42,266 nt of DNA, from NCBI RefSeq assembly GCF_004349055.1, contig NZ_SMKX01000014.1:1-42266 (forward strand), read 5' to 3'. Position numbers and translations under genes: made by a program. Shown piece after piece: positions 13,586-23,079 of the stretch (position 1 is the stretch's first letter; each line of letters starts with the position of its first letter). The notes below the pieces were generated by a model. It was not told where the DNA came from. It ran no database searches and saw nothing but the letters and a program-made list of their open reading frames with translations. This stretch comes from Kribbella antibiotica. GTDB lineage: Bacteria; Actinomycetota; Actinomycetes; Propionibacteriales; Kribbellaceae.

Positions 13586-15384
13586 TCCGGCGGCGTGCTG
13601 TCGTAGAGCGCGCGCCGTTGCGCAGGGTGGGTGAACGTGAGGAACCCGCCGACGTCTGCGAGCACCTTCGCGCGAATCGCTTCGTCCAGTACGTCGACAA
13701 GTTCCGACGGCCGGCGGCCAACCGCAGCGGCGACTTCACCAGCGGTGAACCGCATCCCGAGCACTGCGGCCGCGCGCAACGTCTCCAGGGCAATCCCGGA
13801 CAGCCGGTCGAGCCGCGCGGTCAGCGCCGCCACGAGCACGCGTTCGGCTGCTGCGGCGCCAGCGTCGTCGTACAGATCAACTAAGCCGTTGCTGGTGCGG
13901 ATGGAACCGTCGCGGACCAACGTCGCGATTGTCTGCCGCAACACGAGCGGGTTGCCCAGCGCAGTAGTGGCGAGTGCCCGCAGGGCCGGTCCCGGTGGCA
14001 CGCCGATCACCTGGTGGATGAGCTGAGCACAGGCAGCCCGGCTCAGCGGCCGCAACGGCATCAGTACGGCGTCGCGCGCGGTCAACGCCCGTCGCAGTCG
14101 CGCGAAACCTGGCTTGTGCTCACCCGATCGGCAGGTCGCGATCATCAGCAACGGTAAAGATCTGCTAGCCATGGCCAACAGATCCCACCCGAGCAGACTG
14201 GCCTCGTCGGCCTCGTGCAGATCGTCCACGACAAGCACGAGCGATGCGCTTGCACACAGTTGCTCAACGCGCTTCAGTACGTCGCTCATGGCGATCGAGG
14301 CGGTGGGCTCCAGGCCCAGTGCTCGGATCAGCACACCGAGCGGCTGTTTGTCGTCGGCCACCGCCCACGCGAGGTGACACGAGCTCGGCGCAACGGAGGA
14401 CAGCAGCGCCGACTTCCCGATCCCCGTCTCGCCCTCGACGAGCACCACGCGTCCGCGTCTGGTTCTGAGCTCGCCGATGCACGACTTCAGCTTCGCTATC
14501 TCGAGCTCCCGGCCCGCCAACTGGGACCGGGTAACTCCCCCGGGAACGATCGAGAGCAGCTCACGCTTCGACCGGCGGCCGACATGCGGTTCCGGCGTCG
14601 CGAAGGCTGGATCGCCGGCCAGCAACTCCTGGTGCAGGCGACGGATCGCCGTACCGGGTTCGACCCCGAGGTGCTCGCGCAGGACGGCGCGTAGGTAGGC
14701 GATCCGGTCGAGCGCCTCCATCCTGCGTCCGTCGCGCTGCAGTGCGATGATCAGCGACTCCCACCCCGACTCGCGGAGTGGATGTTCGTGCACCAGCGCT
14801 TCGATCTCGGGGACCAGGCCGTTGTGCTCCCCCAGCGCGAGCATGTTCTGGATGCGCTGCTCGACCATCACGAGTCGTTCCTCGCCGAGTTCGGCACGCC
14901 GTCGTTCCGCGTAGGGACCGGGCAGCCCGCCGAACGCCTCACCGCGCCACAGGGCGAGCGCGGAGTCCAGTTGCTGCACGGCCGCTTCATGATCACCGGC
15001 CGCCCGCCGTTCGTTCGCGCGCTCCTTCAGGCTGCCGAGCGCGGCGAGGTCGGTGCTGTTGCGCGGCAGCTGCAGCCGGTAGCCAGGTGGCTCCGAGACC
15101 AGCAGCTCACCACCGGACCAGCGCGCACGTTCCGGCTCCAGTAGCCGGCGCAGACCGGAGATGTAGGTGTGCACGTTGCCGTCGACACTCGCGGGCGGTG
15201 CGGATCCCCACACGCCGTGGATCAGCTCGTCACGGCCAACAGGCCGACCGAGGTTGTCCGCCAGTACGGCGAGGATTGCCTGCCGACGAGCCGGTCCGAG
15301 CTGGACCTCCTCGTGTTCCAGCCGGACCCGCAGATGACCCAGCAGGTCGATCCGCACCAGCGTGTCAAACATGGTCGGCGGCAT
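13558..15384 (-). CDS. SARP/AfsR-type regulator with ATPase domain (second of tandem pair)
   Basis: The 608-residue protein has an OmpR-like winged helix (about residues 9-105; LVRIDLLGHLRVRLE, RRQAILAVLADNLGRPVGRDEL, VHTYISGLRRLLEP), a bacterial transcriptional activation domain (about 115-260), and an AAA/NB-type ATPase (Walker A GETGIGKS at 318-325, Walker B LVLVVDDLHEAD). The C-terminal TPR region of full AfsR proteins is absent; it ends soon after the helical ATPase lid. The ATG at 15384 or 15372 overlaps the end of the upstream SARP gene by 20 or 8 bases, so the two are coupled. SARPs typically activate secondary-metabolite or stress genes from repeats near -35 elements. Proximity makes the redox-conservon operon or its LuxR genes possible targets (inference). 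Confidence 0.88.
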   Translation of the reverse strand: MPPTMFDTLVRIDLLGHLRVRLEHEEVQLGPARRQAILAVLADNLGRPVGRDELIHGVWGSAPPASVDGNVHTYISGLRRLLEPERARWSGGELLVSEPPGYRLQLPRNSTDLAALGSLKERANERRAAGDHEAAVQQLDSALALWRGEAFGGLPGPYAERRRAELGEERLVMVEQRIQNMLALGEHNGLVPEIEALVHEHPLRESGWESLIIALQRDGRRMEALDRIAYLRAVLREHLGVEPGTAIRRLHQELLAGDPAFATPEPHVGRRSKRELLSIVPGGVTRSQLAGRELEIAKLKSCIGELRTRRGRVVLVEGETGIGKSALLSSVAPSSCHLAWAVADDKQPLGVLIRALGLEPTASIAMSDVLKRVEQLCASASLVLVVDDLHEADEASLLGWDLLAMASRSLPLLMIATCRSGEHKPGFARLRRALTARDAVLMPLRPLSRAACAQLIHQVIGVPPGPALRALATTALGNPLVLRQTIATLVRDGSIRTSNGLVDLYDDAGAAAAERVLVAALTARLDRLSGIALETLRAAAVLGMRFTAGEVAAAVGRRPSELVDVLDEAIRAKVLADVGGFLTFTHPAQRRALYDSTPPDQMTPARSA

Positions 15385-17503
15385 GGCCGAAACGCGTTGC
15401 AGGCTTCGCGAACAAGGCCGCGTACGTCGCCTTGCTCGCGAGCGGCATCGCATCCGATGACATGATGCGGCCGAGCAGGGTCGAGGCCAGTCGGGGTGTT
15501 CGGACCACGAGAGCGGCCGCGTTCGCCGTCAGCCAGTCGTTCAGCCACAAGCTGTTGTCGACGGGGGCATGCATCAACTGCTCGGCAACCCGCTCCGCCG
15601 GTACGGCGGCTGCTGCCCACACCTCGGCGAGTTGGCGATGAAGCGAGCCGCGGATCGCTGCGGCGTACCGGCCGTAGTACGCGCGCTGGATCATCTTGTG
15701 GCGTAAGGCGAACGCATCGCCGGACATCGTGAGGTAGCCCCCGGCAACGGCTTCGGCGACCACCGCTGAGACCTCGGCGGCCGGTAACGCCAGCGCCGCC
15801 GTGATCTCGACGAGGGTGAAGCTGTCGCCGCACAACGAAGCCCAGCCCAGCAGATCCCGCACCGGCTTGGGCAGAGCGCGCGTGTGATCGGTGATCACGT
15901 CGGCAATGGTGCAATGGTTCGGCGGCGGTCTGAGGCCGAGGAGCTCGGCTTGACCATCGCCGATCACCAGTGCGTCGCTGCTGATCAGGTTCTCGATGAG
16001 AACCTCCAGCAGCCAAGGGCTTCCCGCGGCCTGCTGGGAGATGCCTCGCAAGGTCGGGCCCGGCGAGGCATCAGCGAGCGCGGCGACCAACTCCTCGACC
16101 GCGTCGTCCGCCAGCGGTCCTAGCGTGATGACCTCGGCGTGCGGAAGTAGCGCCGTACGGGTTTCATCGATCTCCGGCCGGGTGGGCATCGGCCGCAGTG
16201 CCGCAACCATCAGCAAGGGCACCGTTGCGGTCTCGGCGGCCAGCCGCTGCAGGACCTGCAGACTGGCTGGATCCGCCCACTGCAGCTGATCGACGACCAG
16301 GATCAGCGGTCCGTCTGCACACAACTGGCGGACAAGGGTGAGCACTCCTTCACTACTGGCGGAGTCGTCGGACGCGCGGACAACGGCCGCCAGGGCGGCC
16401 CGGCGCGGATCCGGCGATAACCGGGTCACGTCCAGCGCATCCACGAGGGCACGCAGGGGAACCCCCTGCCCGAGCTCGTCGGCGGTCGTCCAGGCGAGCT
16501 GGCAACCCTTCACGCCTGTGACCGCTTCAGCCAGCAATGCCGTCTTGCCGATGCCCTGCTCGCCTTCGAGCCAGACCACTCCGCCGGTGCCCTGACTGAC
16601 CGACCTGACCGCGGCACGGAGCGTTGCGCCTTCCGCCTCCCGGCCGATCAGGCCTCGATGGACGGCCCGAATTGGCTTGGAGACAAGGGGAATCGGCCGG
16701 GTCACCCCAGGGACGCCGTCGACCGTCCAGCACAGTGCGGGATCGTCGCGCACGATCTTGTCGTTGAGCGAGATCAGCTGGCCGCTGGGCTCGGCGCCGA
16801 GGCTCTCGATCGTTGCGCTGCGCAACCGTTGGTAGACGCCGATGGCTGCCTGCCGGCGGCCGGTCAGGTAGAGGGCCTGCATGACGAGCCCGTGCAGGCC
16901 TTCCCGCAAGGGGTGTTGCTTGGTCAGATCGTGCAGGTCGTCGATGAGCAGGTGCGGCCTGCCCGCGTTGAGCAGCATCCGCGCGCGCCGCTCCACAACG
17001 TCGAGCTTCAGCCCGACCAGCCGGGCCCGCTGCCGGACCGCGAAGGGGCCGGGAGCACCGTCCAGCGCATCGCCGGACCACAACGCGAGCGCGGCGTCGA
17101 GCGCGACCAGCTCACCGGCGGTGTCCCGGTTGTTGCGGCAGGCCCGCGCTTGGTCACGCAGTTGCTGAAAGTGATCGACATCGACAGCACCGGCGGGCAG
17201 CGTCAGGCAGTATCCCGAGCCGGCCGACGTGAGCAGGGTGCCTTCGGAACGCGGCGGTCGATGCGGCTCAAGGGACGCTCGCAGGGCGGAGATGTGGCTG
17301 TAGATACTGCCCTGAGCGCTCGCGGGCGGTTCGTCACCCCAGACGCCGTCCACCAACTCGCTCTTGCTGACCGAGTGACCGGCCTGCAGGGCGAGCACTG
17401 ACAGCACCGCTTTGCGCTGGGCGAATCCGAGCTCGACCTCGCCGGCGCTTCCCCACACCCGCACGGGGCCGAGCAGCGTGATCCGGACCTTCGGAATAGT
17501 CAT
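15365..17503 (-). CDS. SARP/AfsR-type regulator with ATPase domain (first of tandem pair)
   Basis: The 712-residue protein has the same architecture as its downstream neighbour: winged helix (residues 5-102), activation domain (about 108-255), then an ATPase with Walker A GEQGIGKT (314-321) and Walker B LILVVDQLQWAD, and an extended helical C-terminus. The two proteins are clearly paralogous but well diverged. GGAAGGGTACGGAA before the ATG gives a good start. Together they form a two-gene minus-strand operon pointing at the redox-conservon operon, ending in an antisense overlap with its LuxR gene. The ATPase suggests signal integration by nucleotide binding. Confidence 0.9.
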   Translation of the reverse strand: MTIPKVRITLLGPVRVWGSAGEVELGFAQRKAVLSVLALQAGHSVSKSELVDGVWGDEPPASAQGSIYSHISALRASLEPHRPPRSEGTLLTSAGSGYCLTLPAGAVDVDHFQQLRDQARACRNNRDTAGELVALDAALALWSGDALDGAPGPFAVRQRARLVGLKLDVVERRARMLLNAGRPHLLIDDLHDLTKQHPLREGLHGLVMQALYLTGRRQAAIGVYQRLRSATIESLGAEPSGQLISLNDKIVRDDPALCWTVDGVPGVTRPIPLVSKPIRAVHRGLIGREAEGATLRAAVRSVSQGTGGVVWLEGEQGIGKTALLAEAVTGVKGCQLAWTTADELGQGVPLRALVDALDVTRLSPDPRRAALAAVVRASDDSASSEGVLTLVRQLCADGPLILVVDQLQWADPASLQVLQRLAAETATVPLLMVAALRPMPTRPEIDETRTALLPHAEVITLGPLADDAVEELVAALADASPGPTLRGISQQAAGSPWLLEVLIENLISSDALVIGDGQAELLGLRPPPNHCTIADVITDHTRALPKPVRDLLGWASLCGDSFTLVEITAALALPAAEVSAVVAEAVAGGYLTMSGDAFALRHKMIQRAYYGRYAAAIRGSLHRQLAEVWAAAAVPAERVAEQLMHAPVDNSLWLNDWLTANAAALVVRTPRLASTLLGRIMSSDAMPLASKATYAALFAKPATRFGHAADHV

Positions 17504-17685
17504 TTCCGTACCCTTCCGACGTAGTCAGGAGGACAAGGCATCAGGCTAGTAGGCGAACAAGACAACAAACCGAACCCTGTGGTGGCCGGTCACTACTCTG
17601 TGGACCCTTGGTTGCCGACGGCATCCAGCCGGATCACGATCGCGGTCTTGCCCGAAGCCGGCGGGCGCCTTACGGTAGTCGGCAG

Positions 17686-17713
17686 TTGAGAAAAACACAG
17701 CGTTGGTTTTATT
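17686..17713 (+). promoter_or_regulatory. Candidate sigma-70-type promoter for the esterase gene
   Basis: TTGAGA (17686-17691) and TTTATT (17708-17713) are separated by 16 bases and lie in an unusually A/T-rich patch about 30 bases before the ATG at 17743. The match is 5/6 and 4/6 to the housekeeping consensus. The rest of the 17504-17742 gap shows no other clear element. Confidence 0.4.
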
Positions 17714-17742
17714 CCCTCCCCCGCCCCCTGAGGTGAACCCGC

Positions 17743-18744
17743 ATGACACGATCCTGGATCGGCCGGCGCGTCGTACTCGCTGCTGCCGTGGTGCTCGCGC
17801 TGTCCCCGCTCGCACCCGCAGCGGCAGTCCCGCCCAGCACCGACCTCGCCGTACCGGCCGCCCGTTCGACGGGTGCGGAGGTCGTCGGCGTCACCAAGGT
17901 CGCGGACCGGTTGACGGACCTTTCGGTCCGGTCGCCGGCGCTCGGGAACCGCGTCGTCAAGGTTCGGCTGCTGACACCGGACGGGTGGAGCCCGCAGAGC
18001 CGGCAGCACTGGCCGACCTTCTGGCTACTCGCCGGCTGCTGCGGGGACTACACATCCTGGTCGGGGACCGACATCGCGACGATCGGCAGCCTGCGCAAAG
18101 TGCTCGTGGTGATGCCGGAGGCCGGCTGGAACGGCTGGTACAGCGACTGGTGGAACCACGGTGCGGGCGGCGACCCCGCCTGGGAGACCTTCCACACCGT
18201 CGAGCTCCGCCGGTTGCTCGAGAAGAGCTGGGGAGCGAGCAGCAACCGGGTGGTGGCGGGGCTGTCGATGGGCGGCCAAGGCGCACTCCTGTACGCCGCC
18301 CGTCACCCCGGCATGTTCCGCGCCGCAGCGGCGTACTCCGGTTCGACGCACCCGCTGCTCGACGCCGAGTCGGTCAACCGGATCCTGGGATTCTTCGGCG
18401 GCCAGGGCGATGATCCGCTGCGGGTCTGGGGCGACCCGGTCGCCCAACGACGTATCTGGGAAGCGCACGACCCCTACTACCTCGCCTCGAGGCTCAGATC
18501 GCTCCCCATCTACCTGTCCTGCGGCGACGGCACCGCCGGCCCCTTCGACCCACCCGGCAAAACCGACGCCCTGGAAGCCGATTTCAATCGCCAGAACCAC
18601 GCACTGGCCACCGCCCTCACCCGAGCCGGCGCCAAGCACCTGACGACGAACTTCTACGGTCCTGGCACGCATGGCTGGTCCTACTGGCAACGGGAGCTCC
18701 ACTCGTCGCTCCCGATCCTCCTCAAGGCCCTGAAGGTCCGCTGA
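17743..18744 (+). CDS. Secreted esterase of the antigen-85/EstA-like family
   Basis: The 333-residue precursor has a signal peptide (GRRVVLAAAVVLALSPLAPAAA) and an alpha/beta-hydrolase fold. The nucleophile elbow is AGLSMGGQGAL with Ser175, the oxyanion region WLLAGCCGDYTSW, and the likely catalytic histidine is in GTHGWSYW (about His310). The tryptophan-rich GWNGWYSDWWN segment is typical of tributyrin-esterase/mycolyltransferase relatives. It should hydrolyse an ester outside the cell; the substrate is unknown. GAGGTG lies upstream of the ATG. Its TGA stop directly abuts the stop of the convergent helicase gene. Confidence 0.88.
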   Translation: MTRSWIGRRVVLAAAVVLALSPLAPAAAVPPSTDLAVPAARSTGAEVVGVTKVADRLTDLSVRSPALGNRVVKVRLLTPDGWSPQSRQHWPTFWLLAGCCGDYTSWSGTDIATIGSLRKVLVVMPEAGWNGWYSDWWNHGAGGDPAWETFHTVELRRLLEKSWGASSNRVVAGLSMGGQGALLYAARHPGMFRAAAAYSGSTHPLLDAESVNRILGFFGGQGDDPLRVWGDPVAQRRIWEAHDPYYLASRLRSLPIYLSCGDGTAGPFDPPGKTDALEADFNRQNHALATALTRAGAKHLTTNFYGPGTHGWSYWQRELHSSLPILLKALKVR

Positions 18745-21240
18745 TCACCGAGGCTTCACTCGCTTGGTTGGGATCGCGCTGAGCGGATCTTCGGGCCAGG
18801 GGTGACGGGGGTAGCGGGCTCGGAGGTCGGCCCGGACCTGGGGATAGCCCTGTTTCCAGAACGAGGCCAGGTCACTGGTGATCGCGACTGGGCGCCGGGC
18901 TGGTGACAGGAGGTGCAGGACGACCGGGACACGGCCGTCTGCGACGGTCGGCGTTACCGTCCAGCCGAATACCTCTTGCAGCTTGACGGCCAGGACGGGT
19001 GACTCGATGCCGTCGTACGCGAGACGCACTTCGGAGCCGGAAGGGACGTGGAGCTTTTCCGGCGCGAGTTCGCCGAAGCGGGTTGCTGCCGGCCAGGGCA
19101 GCAGGCGCCGGAGCGCCGCGGTCACGTCGATGCGGCCGAGGTCGCGCGCGCCTCGCACCGAGGCAAGCTCGGTCCCCAGCCAGTCGTCGAGGCTAGCCAG
19201 GAGGGCTTCGTCGTCGACTGCGGGCCAAGGGGCGCCGAGGTGGGCGTGGCAGAACGCGAGTCGCTCGCGCAAGGCCAATGCGGCCTCGGACCAGCGCAGT
19301 ACGGACAGGCCGCTGCGCCGGATCCCGTCGCGGACGGCAGCCTGGACGAGCAAGCGGTCGGGCTTGGCCAGCGGGAGGTCGTTGAGAACGATCGCCCCGA
19401 GTGCCTCAACGCGGCGAGTCACAATCCGGCCGTCGTCCCAACGGATCTGGTCGGTGGTCGCCACGAGATCACCGGCGATGTCACGCGCGGTCTGCTCATC
19501 GATCGGCGCCGCGGAACGGATCCTGGCATCGGCCCGCCCCGGTGCCCGGTCGGCCACCGCGATCGCCAACCAGGGCGTGGTCCGCAACGGCGACTGCGGA
19601 TCGAGCGCAGCACCCGTCCCACCAGACATCTGGTACGTCGTCGAGTCCGCCGCCCGAGCTCGCGCGATCCGATCCGGATACGCGAGACCCACCACAATCC
19701 CCGCCGCCAAATCATCCGGTACGACGCGCGTCCCCGGCTCGCGGTTGGCCGTCGTACCGCGGGTGAGGCGCTTGGTCTCTTCTCGCCAGCGGGCAGTGGC
19801 TCCGCGGTCGTCGCCGCGGCGGAGGGCTCGCCAGCGGGCCGGCAGGTCATCGCCGAAGTCACGACCGGAGTCGTCGGAGAGCATCGCGACCACTTCGCGG
19901 GCCCGGTCGGCGCCGACCCGTGGTGTCCCGTCCAGCAACGCCCGAGCCAACCGCGGATGCGCCCCGACCGCGGCCATCCGCCGTCCACGCTCGGTGATCC
20001 GGCCGTCGTCGTCGATGGCATCGAGGCGGCGCAGCAACTCGGTCGCCGCGGTCATCGCAACCACCGGCGGCGCCTCGAGCAACGTCAAACCCTCACCAGC
20101 AGGTGCACCCCAGGCCGCAAGGTCGAGGGCGAAAGCAGCCAGATCGGCGATCGCGATCTCGGGCGCCGGATGATCGTCGAGATGCGCGTGATCGGTCGCC
20201 GACCAGCACCGGTACACGCGCCCAGGAGCCTCCCGCCCGGCGCGACCCGCACGTTGCTCGGCCGATGACTTCGATACCCGGCAAGTCACCAACGCCCCGA
20301 GACCACGGGACTGATCGGTCCGCGGCTCCCGCGCCAGCCCCGAGTCGACCACCACCCTGACCCCGGGGACTGTCAGCGAACTCTCCGCGACCGACGTCGT
20401 CACCACGATCCGGCGAGTGCCCGACGCGGCCAGCGCACGATCCTGCTCAGCTCTGGACTGGCGACCGAACAACGGCAGCACGTTCTGACCGGCCAACCGC
20501 CGAGTCACCCCGTTGATCTCGCCCTCCCCCGGCACGAACACGAGGATGTCGCCTTCGTTCTCCGCGAGCGCACGCTGGACAACCGCCGCGACATGATCCA
20601 GCAGCCGCGGATCAACCCGCCCACCTGGCAGCAACGGCACCGGGACCGGCGGCGGAGCCCACTCGATCGCCACGTCGAACAAAGCAGCAGACGCAGTGAT
20701 CACGGGCGCCGCACCCAAGGCACGACTCAGCCTGACCGTGTCCGGCGTGGCCGAGGTCGCCACGATCGCCAAGTCGTCGCGGAGATTCGCCCGGATGTCG
20801 AGGCAGAACGCGAGGAGCAGATCCGCATCGAGGTGCCGCTCATGACACTCGTCGATCACAATCGCGGCCACGCCCGGCAACTCCGGGTTCTGCTGGAGGC
20901 GCCGTACGAGGAGGCCTGTGGTCACCACCTCGACCTTCAGGCCTGCGCCACCACTGCGCTCACCGCGCATCGCATAACCGATGCGCTGCCCCAGCGGCTC
21001 GCCGACCAGCATCGCCAACCGCGCCGCGGCCGCGCGGGTCGCCATCCGCCGCGGCTCCGCCACGATGATCGTGCCGCCAAGCGCATCCCCCAGCGCCAGC
21101 GGCAGTAACGACGTCTTGCCCGACCCAGGCGGCGCCACCAACACCGCCGTACCGTGCGAACGCACTGCGTCCACCGTCGCAGGCAGCACCGCCCGCACAG
21201 GCAGGTCCGCCCCCGGCACCGACGTCTCAGGCAACAACAC
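18745..21240 (-). CDS. hrpB: ATP-dependent RNA helicase HrpB
   Basis: The 831-residue protein is full length for HrpB, a DEAH/DECH-type helicase. Visible motifs: Walker A APPGSGKTSLL (36-46), AEPRRMATRAAA, DECH (130-133) in VIDECHERHLDADLL, SAT (VATSATPDT), and motif VI AEQRAGRAGREAPGRVYR. The HrpB-specific C-terminus is present (VRLAYDGIESPVLAVKLQEVFGW, HLLSPARRPVAITSDLASFW). It unwinds RNA in an ATP-dependent way; its biological role is poorly defined in actinomycetes. The start is GTG (21240), nine bases after the stop of the FBP gene, so the two are probably one operon. Confidence 0.95.
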   Translation of the reverse strand: MLLPETSVPGADLPVRAVLPATVDAVRSHGTAVLVAPPGSGKTSLLPLALGDALGGTIIVAEPRRMATRAAAARLAMLVGEPLGQRIGYAMRGERSGGAGLKVEVVTTGLLVRRLQQNPELPGVAAIVIDECHERHLDADLLLAFCLDIRANLRDDLAIVATSATPDTVRLSRALGAAPVITASAALFDVAIEWAPPPVPVPLLPGGRVDPRLLDHVAAVVQRALAENEGDILVFVPGEGEINGVTRRLAGQNVLPLFGRQSRAEQDRALAASGTRRIVVTTSVAESSLTVPGVRVVVDSGLAREPRTDQSRGLGALVTCRVSKSSAEQRAGRAGREAPGRVYRCWSATDHAHLDDHPAPEIAIADLAAFALDLAAWGAPAGEGLTLLEAPPVVAMTAATELLRRLDAIDDDGRITERGRRMAAVGAHPRLARALLDGTPRVGADRAREVVAMLSDDSGRDFGDDLPARWRALRRGDDRGATARWREETKRLTRGTTANREPGTRVVPDDLAAGIVVGLAYPDRIARARAADSTTYQMSGGTGAALDPQSPLRTTPWLAIAVADRAPGRADARIRSAAPIDEQTARDIAGDLVATTDQIRWDDGRIVTRRVEALGAIVLNDLPLAKPDRLLVQAAVRDGIRRSGLSVLRWSEAALALRERLAFCHAHLGAPWPAVDDEALLASLDDWLGTELASVRGARDLGRIDVTAALRRLLPWPAATRFGELAPEKLHVPSGSEVRLAYDGIESPVLAVKLQEVFGWTVTPTVADGRVPVVLHLLSPARRPVAITSDLASFWKQGYPQVRADLRARYPRHPWPEDPLSAIPTKRVKPR

Positions 21241-21249
21241 GCCTAGACG

Positions 21250-21750
21250 CTACTTGGTCACCTTCGCCACGAAGGTCGTCAGGTTGGCTTCGAGACGCGC
21301 AATCTTCGCTTCCACCGACAGGGTCTCTTCCAGACCCGGCTCGGACGCCACCTGCTTCTTGCCGCGGACGTAGAGCGAGCAGGCCAGGTCAGTACACAAG
21401 TACTCCCCCACCGTGTTGCCCTGCCGACCGGCGACACCTGAGCGCCGAGCGGCCATCAACGCGACGCCGCCACCCGTCCGAGTCGTCTTGCACAGCGAGC
21501 ACATGCTCCGCGAGGTAAAGCCCCGAGCAGCGCCTTTGGCCGCCTTCAGCGTAATGCCGGTCAGCGTCCCGTCTTCACGTTCAGCGACGATGTAGCCGCG
21601 ATCGGGGGCGCCGGCGTCGCGCCAGCCGAGGAAGTCCAGATGCTCCCAGGGCAGTGTCTCCAGGTCCTTCGGAACCGCCAGCCGCTTCGCCTCACCCTGC
21701 GAGCAGTTGACGAAGGAACGACGAATCTCGCTCTCAGTGATCGGCTTCAT
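21250..21750 (-). CDS. FBP-domain protein with treble-clef zinc finger
   Basis: The 166-residue protein matches the small actinobacterial FBP family (FBP C-terminal treble-clef zinc finger, related to EF-G-binding proteins). The four likely zinc ligands are Cys84 and Cys87 in SMCSLCK and Cys119 and Cys124 in YLCTDLACS. The N-terminus (TESEIRRSFVNCSQGEAKRL...LDFLGWRD) is the usual family start. Relatives bind ribosome-associated EF-G, so a translation-related role is likely but not shown. It is the first gene of a two-gene unit with hrpB. Confidence 0.85.
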   Translation of the reverse strand: MKPITESEIRRSFVNCSQGEAKRLAVPKDLETLPWEHLDFLGWRDAGAPDRGYIVAEREDGTLTGITLKAAKGAARGFTSRSMCSLCKTTRTGGGVALMAARRSGVAGRQGNTVGEYLCTDLACSLYVRGKKQVASEPGLEETLSVEAKIARLEANLTTFVAKVTK

Positions 21751-21766
21751 AGCTCGACGATAGCCA

Positions 21767-21783
21767 GCCTAATCCTTTTAGGC
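21767..21783. promoter_or_regulatory. Inverted repeat in a divergent promoter region
   Basis: GCCTAA (21767-21772) and TTAGGC (21778-21783) form a perfect inverted repeat around five bases. It lies in the A/T-rich gap between the divergent FBP gene (start 21750) and serine hydrolase gene (start 21886). It could be an operator for either gene; no regulator is encoded next to it. Confidence 0.35.
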
Positions 21784-21885
21784 AAATTCTTTAAGCTATT
21801 AGCGACCGATGGTGCAGCCTGCTCCACCAAGGATCGTGCAGGCTGCCGGATCGTTCGGGCGGGCGAAACAGAACAAGCTGCTGCC

Positions 21886-23064
21886 ATGACAAACCACCGC
21901 ACCACCTCCACCCGTACCAAGCTCGCCGCTGCGGCAGTCGCCGCCGGTCTCGTGACGGCCGCCGTGGTGACCGCCACTCCGCCGGCCGTTGCCGATAGCA
22001 ACCTTGTCGCCTCCCGGCCGAGCAACGCCGTCCAGCGCGACCTGGACCGGCTCGTCAAGGACTCCCACTTCCCCGCCACGCTGGCCGCCGTACGGGATCG
22101 TGATGGGCGGACCCGCAATTACACCGCCGGTGCCGGGGACCTGAAGACCAAGGCGAAGGTTCCGGTCGACGGGCAGGTCCGGATCGCCAGTAATACCAAG
22201 ACGTTCGTCGCCACCGTCGTTCTGCAATTGGTTGGCGAGGGCAAGATTGCGCTGGACGAGCCGATCGAGAAGTACCTGCCGGGAATGGTTCGCGGCAAGG
22301 GCATCGACGCGAACAAGATCACCGTCCGCCAGCTGCTGCAGCACACCAGCGGTCTGGCCGACTACGACCAGGACCTGGTCACCGATTATCTGACCGTGCG
22401 GCACACCTACTTCGAACCGCGGGAGCTTGTCGATGTGGCGCTGGCTCATGGATCGCAGTCTGCTCCGGGCACGAAGTGGAGCTACAGCAACACCAACTAC
22501 ATCATCGCGGGCCTACTGGTGCAGAAGGTGACCGGGCGTCCGCTCGGCGAGGAGATCACCAAGCGGGTGATCAACCGGATCGGGCTCCAGCACACGTACT
22601 GGCCGGCCACCGGGGATCAGACGATCCGCGAGGACCACCCCAAGGGTTACTGGATGACCGAGCCGGGCAAGCCGCTGGTCGATGTCACCGAGCAGGAGAC
22701 TTCGCTGGCCTGGGCCGCCGGAGCTCTCATCTCGACTCCCAGTGACCTGAACAAGTTCTTCAGCGCGCTGATCGGCGGCAAGCTCCTCAAGCCCGCCCAG
22801 CTCGAGGAGATGCTCACCACCGTTGAGGCGCCGGATGCCAGCGCGCGCGGCGCTGCGCGGTACGGGCTCGGAATCCAGACCTTCAAGCTGAGCTGCGGCG
22901 GCTTCGCCTGGAGCCACGGCGGCGACGCCCCGGGCTACGAGACCCGCAACGCCATCACCACCGACGGACGCCGCCAGGCCACTGTCGCGGTCACGACGCT
23001 CCCGACCACCCTCGAAATGGCCGCTGCCGTCGAGAACGTCGTCGACGCCGCGATCTGCCGGTAG
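21886..23064 (+). CDS. Secreted serine hydrolase (class C beta-lactamase/DD-carboxypeptidase fold)
   Basis: The 392-residue precursor has a signal peptide (KLAAAAVAAGLVTAAVVTA...AVADS). Motifs of the penicillin-binding, beta-lactamase-like fold are all present: S-x-x-K at Ser102-Lys105 (IASNTKTF), Y-S-N at 200-202 (KWSYSNTNY), and HGGDAPGY as the third motif. QLLQHTSGLADY is typical of D-alanyl-D-alanine carboxypeptidases of the Streptomyces R61 type. It probably acts on peptidoglycan peptides or another D-amino-acid or ester substrate outside the membrane. The ATG at 21886 was chosen because the signal peptide begins there; an open frame upstream would run into the divergent FBP gene. Confidence 0.9.
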   Translation: MTNHRTTSTRTKLAAAAVAAGLVTAAVVTATPPAVADSNLVASRPSNAVQRDLDRLVKDSHFPATLAAVRDRDGRTRNYTAGAGDLKTKAKVPVDGQVRIASNTKTFVATVVLQLVGEGKIALDEPIEKYLPGMVRGKGIDANKITVRQLLQHTSGLADYDQDLVTDYLTVRHTYFEPRELVDVALAHGSQSAPGTKWSYSNTNYIIAGLLVQKVTGRPLGEEITKRVINRIGLQHTYWPATGDQTIREDHPKGYWMTEPGKPLVDVTEQETSLAWAAGALISTPSDLNKFFSALIGGKLLKPAQLEEMLTTVEAPDASARGAARYGLGIQTFKLSCGGFAWSHGGDAPGYETRNAITTDGRRQATVAVTTLPTTLEMAAAVENVVDAAICR

Positions 23065-23079
23065 TCCCGCCGCATCACC

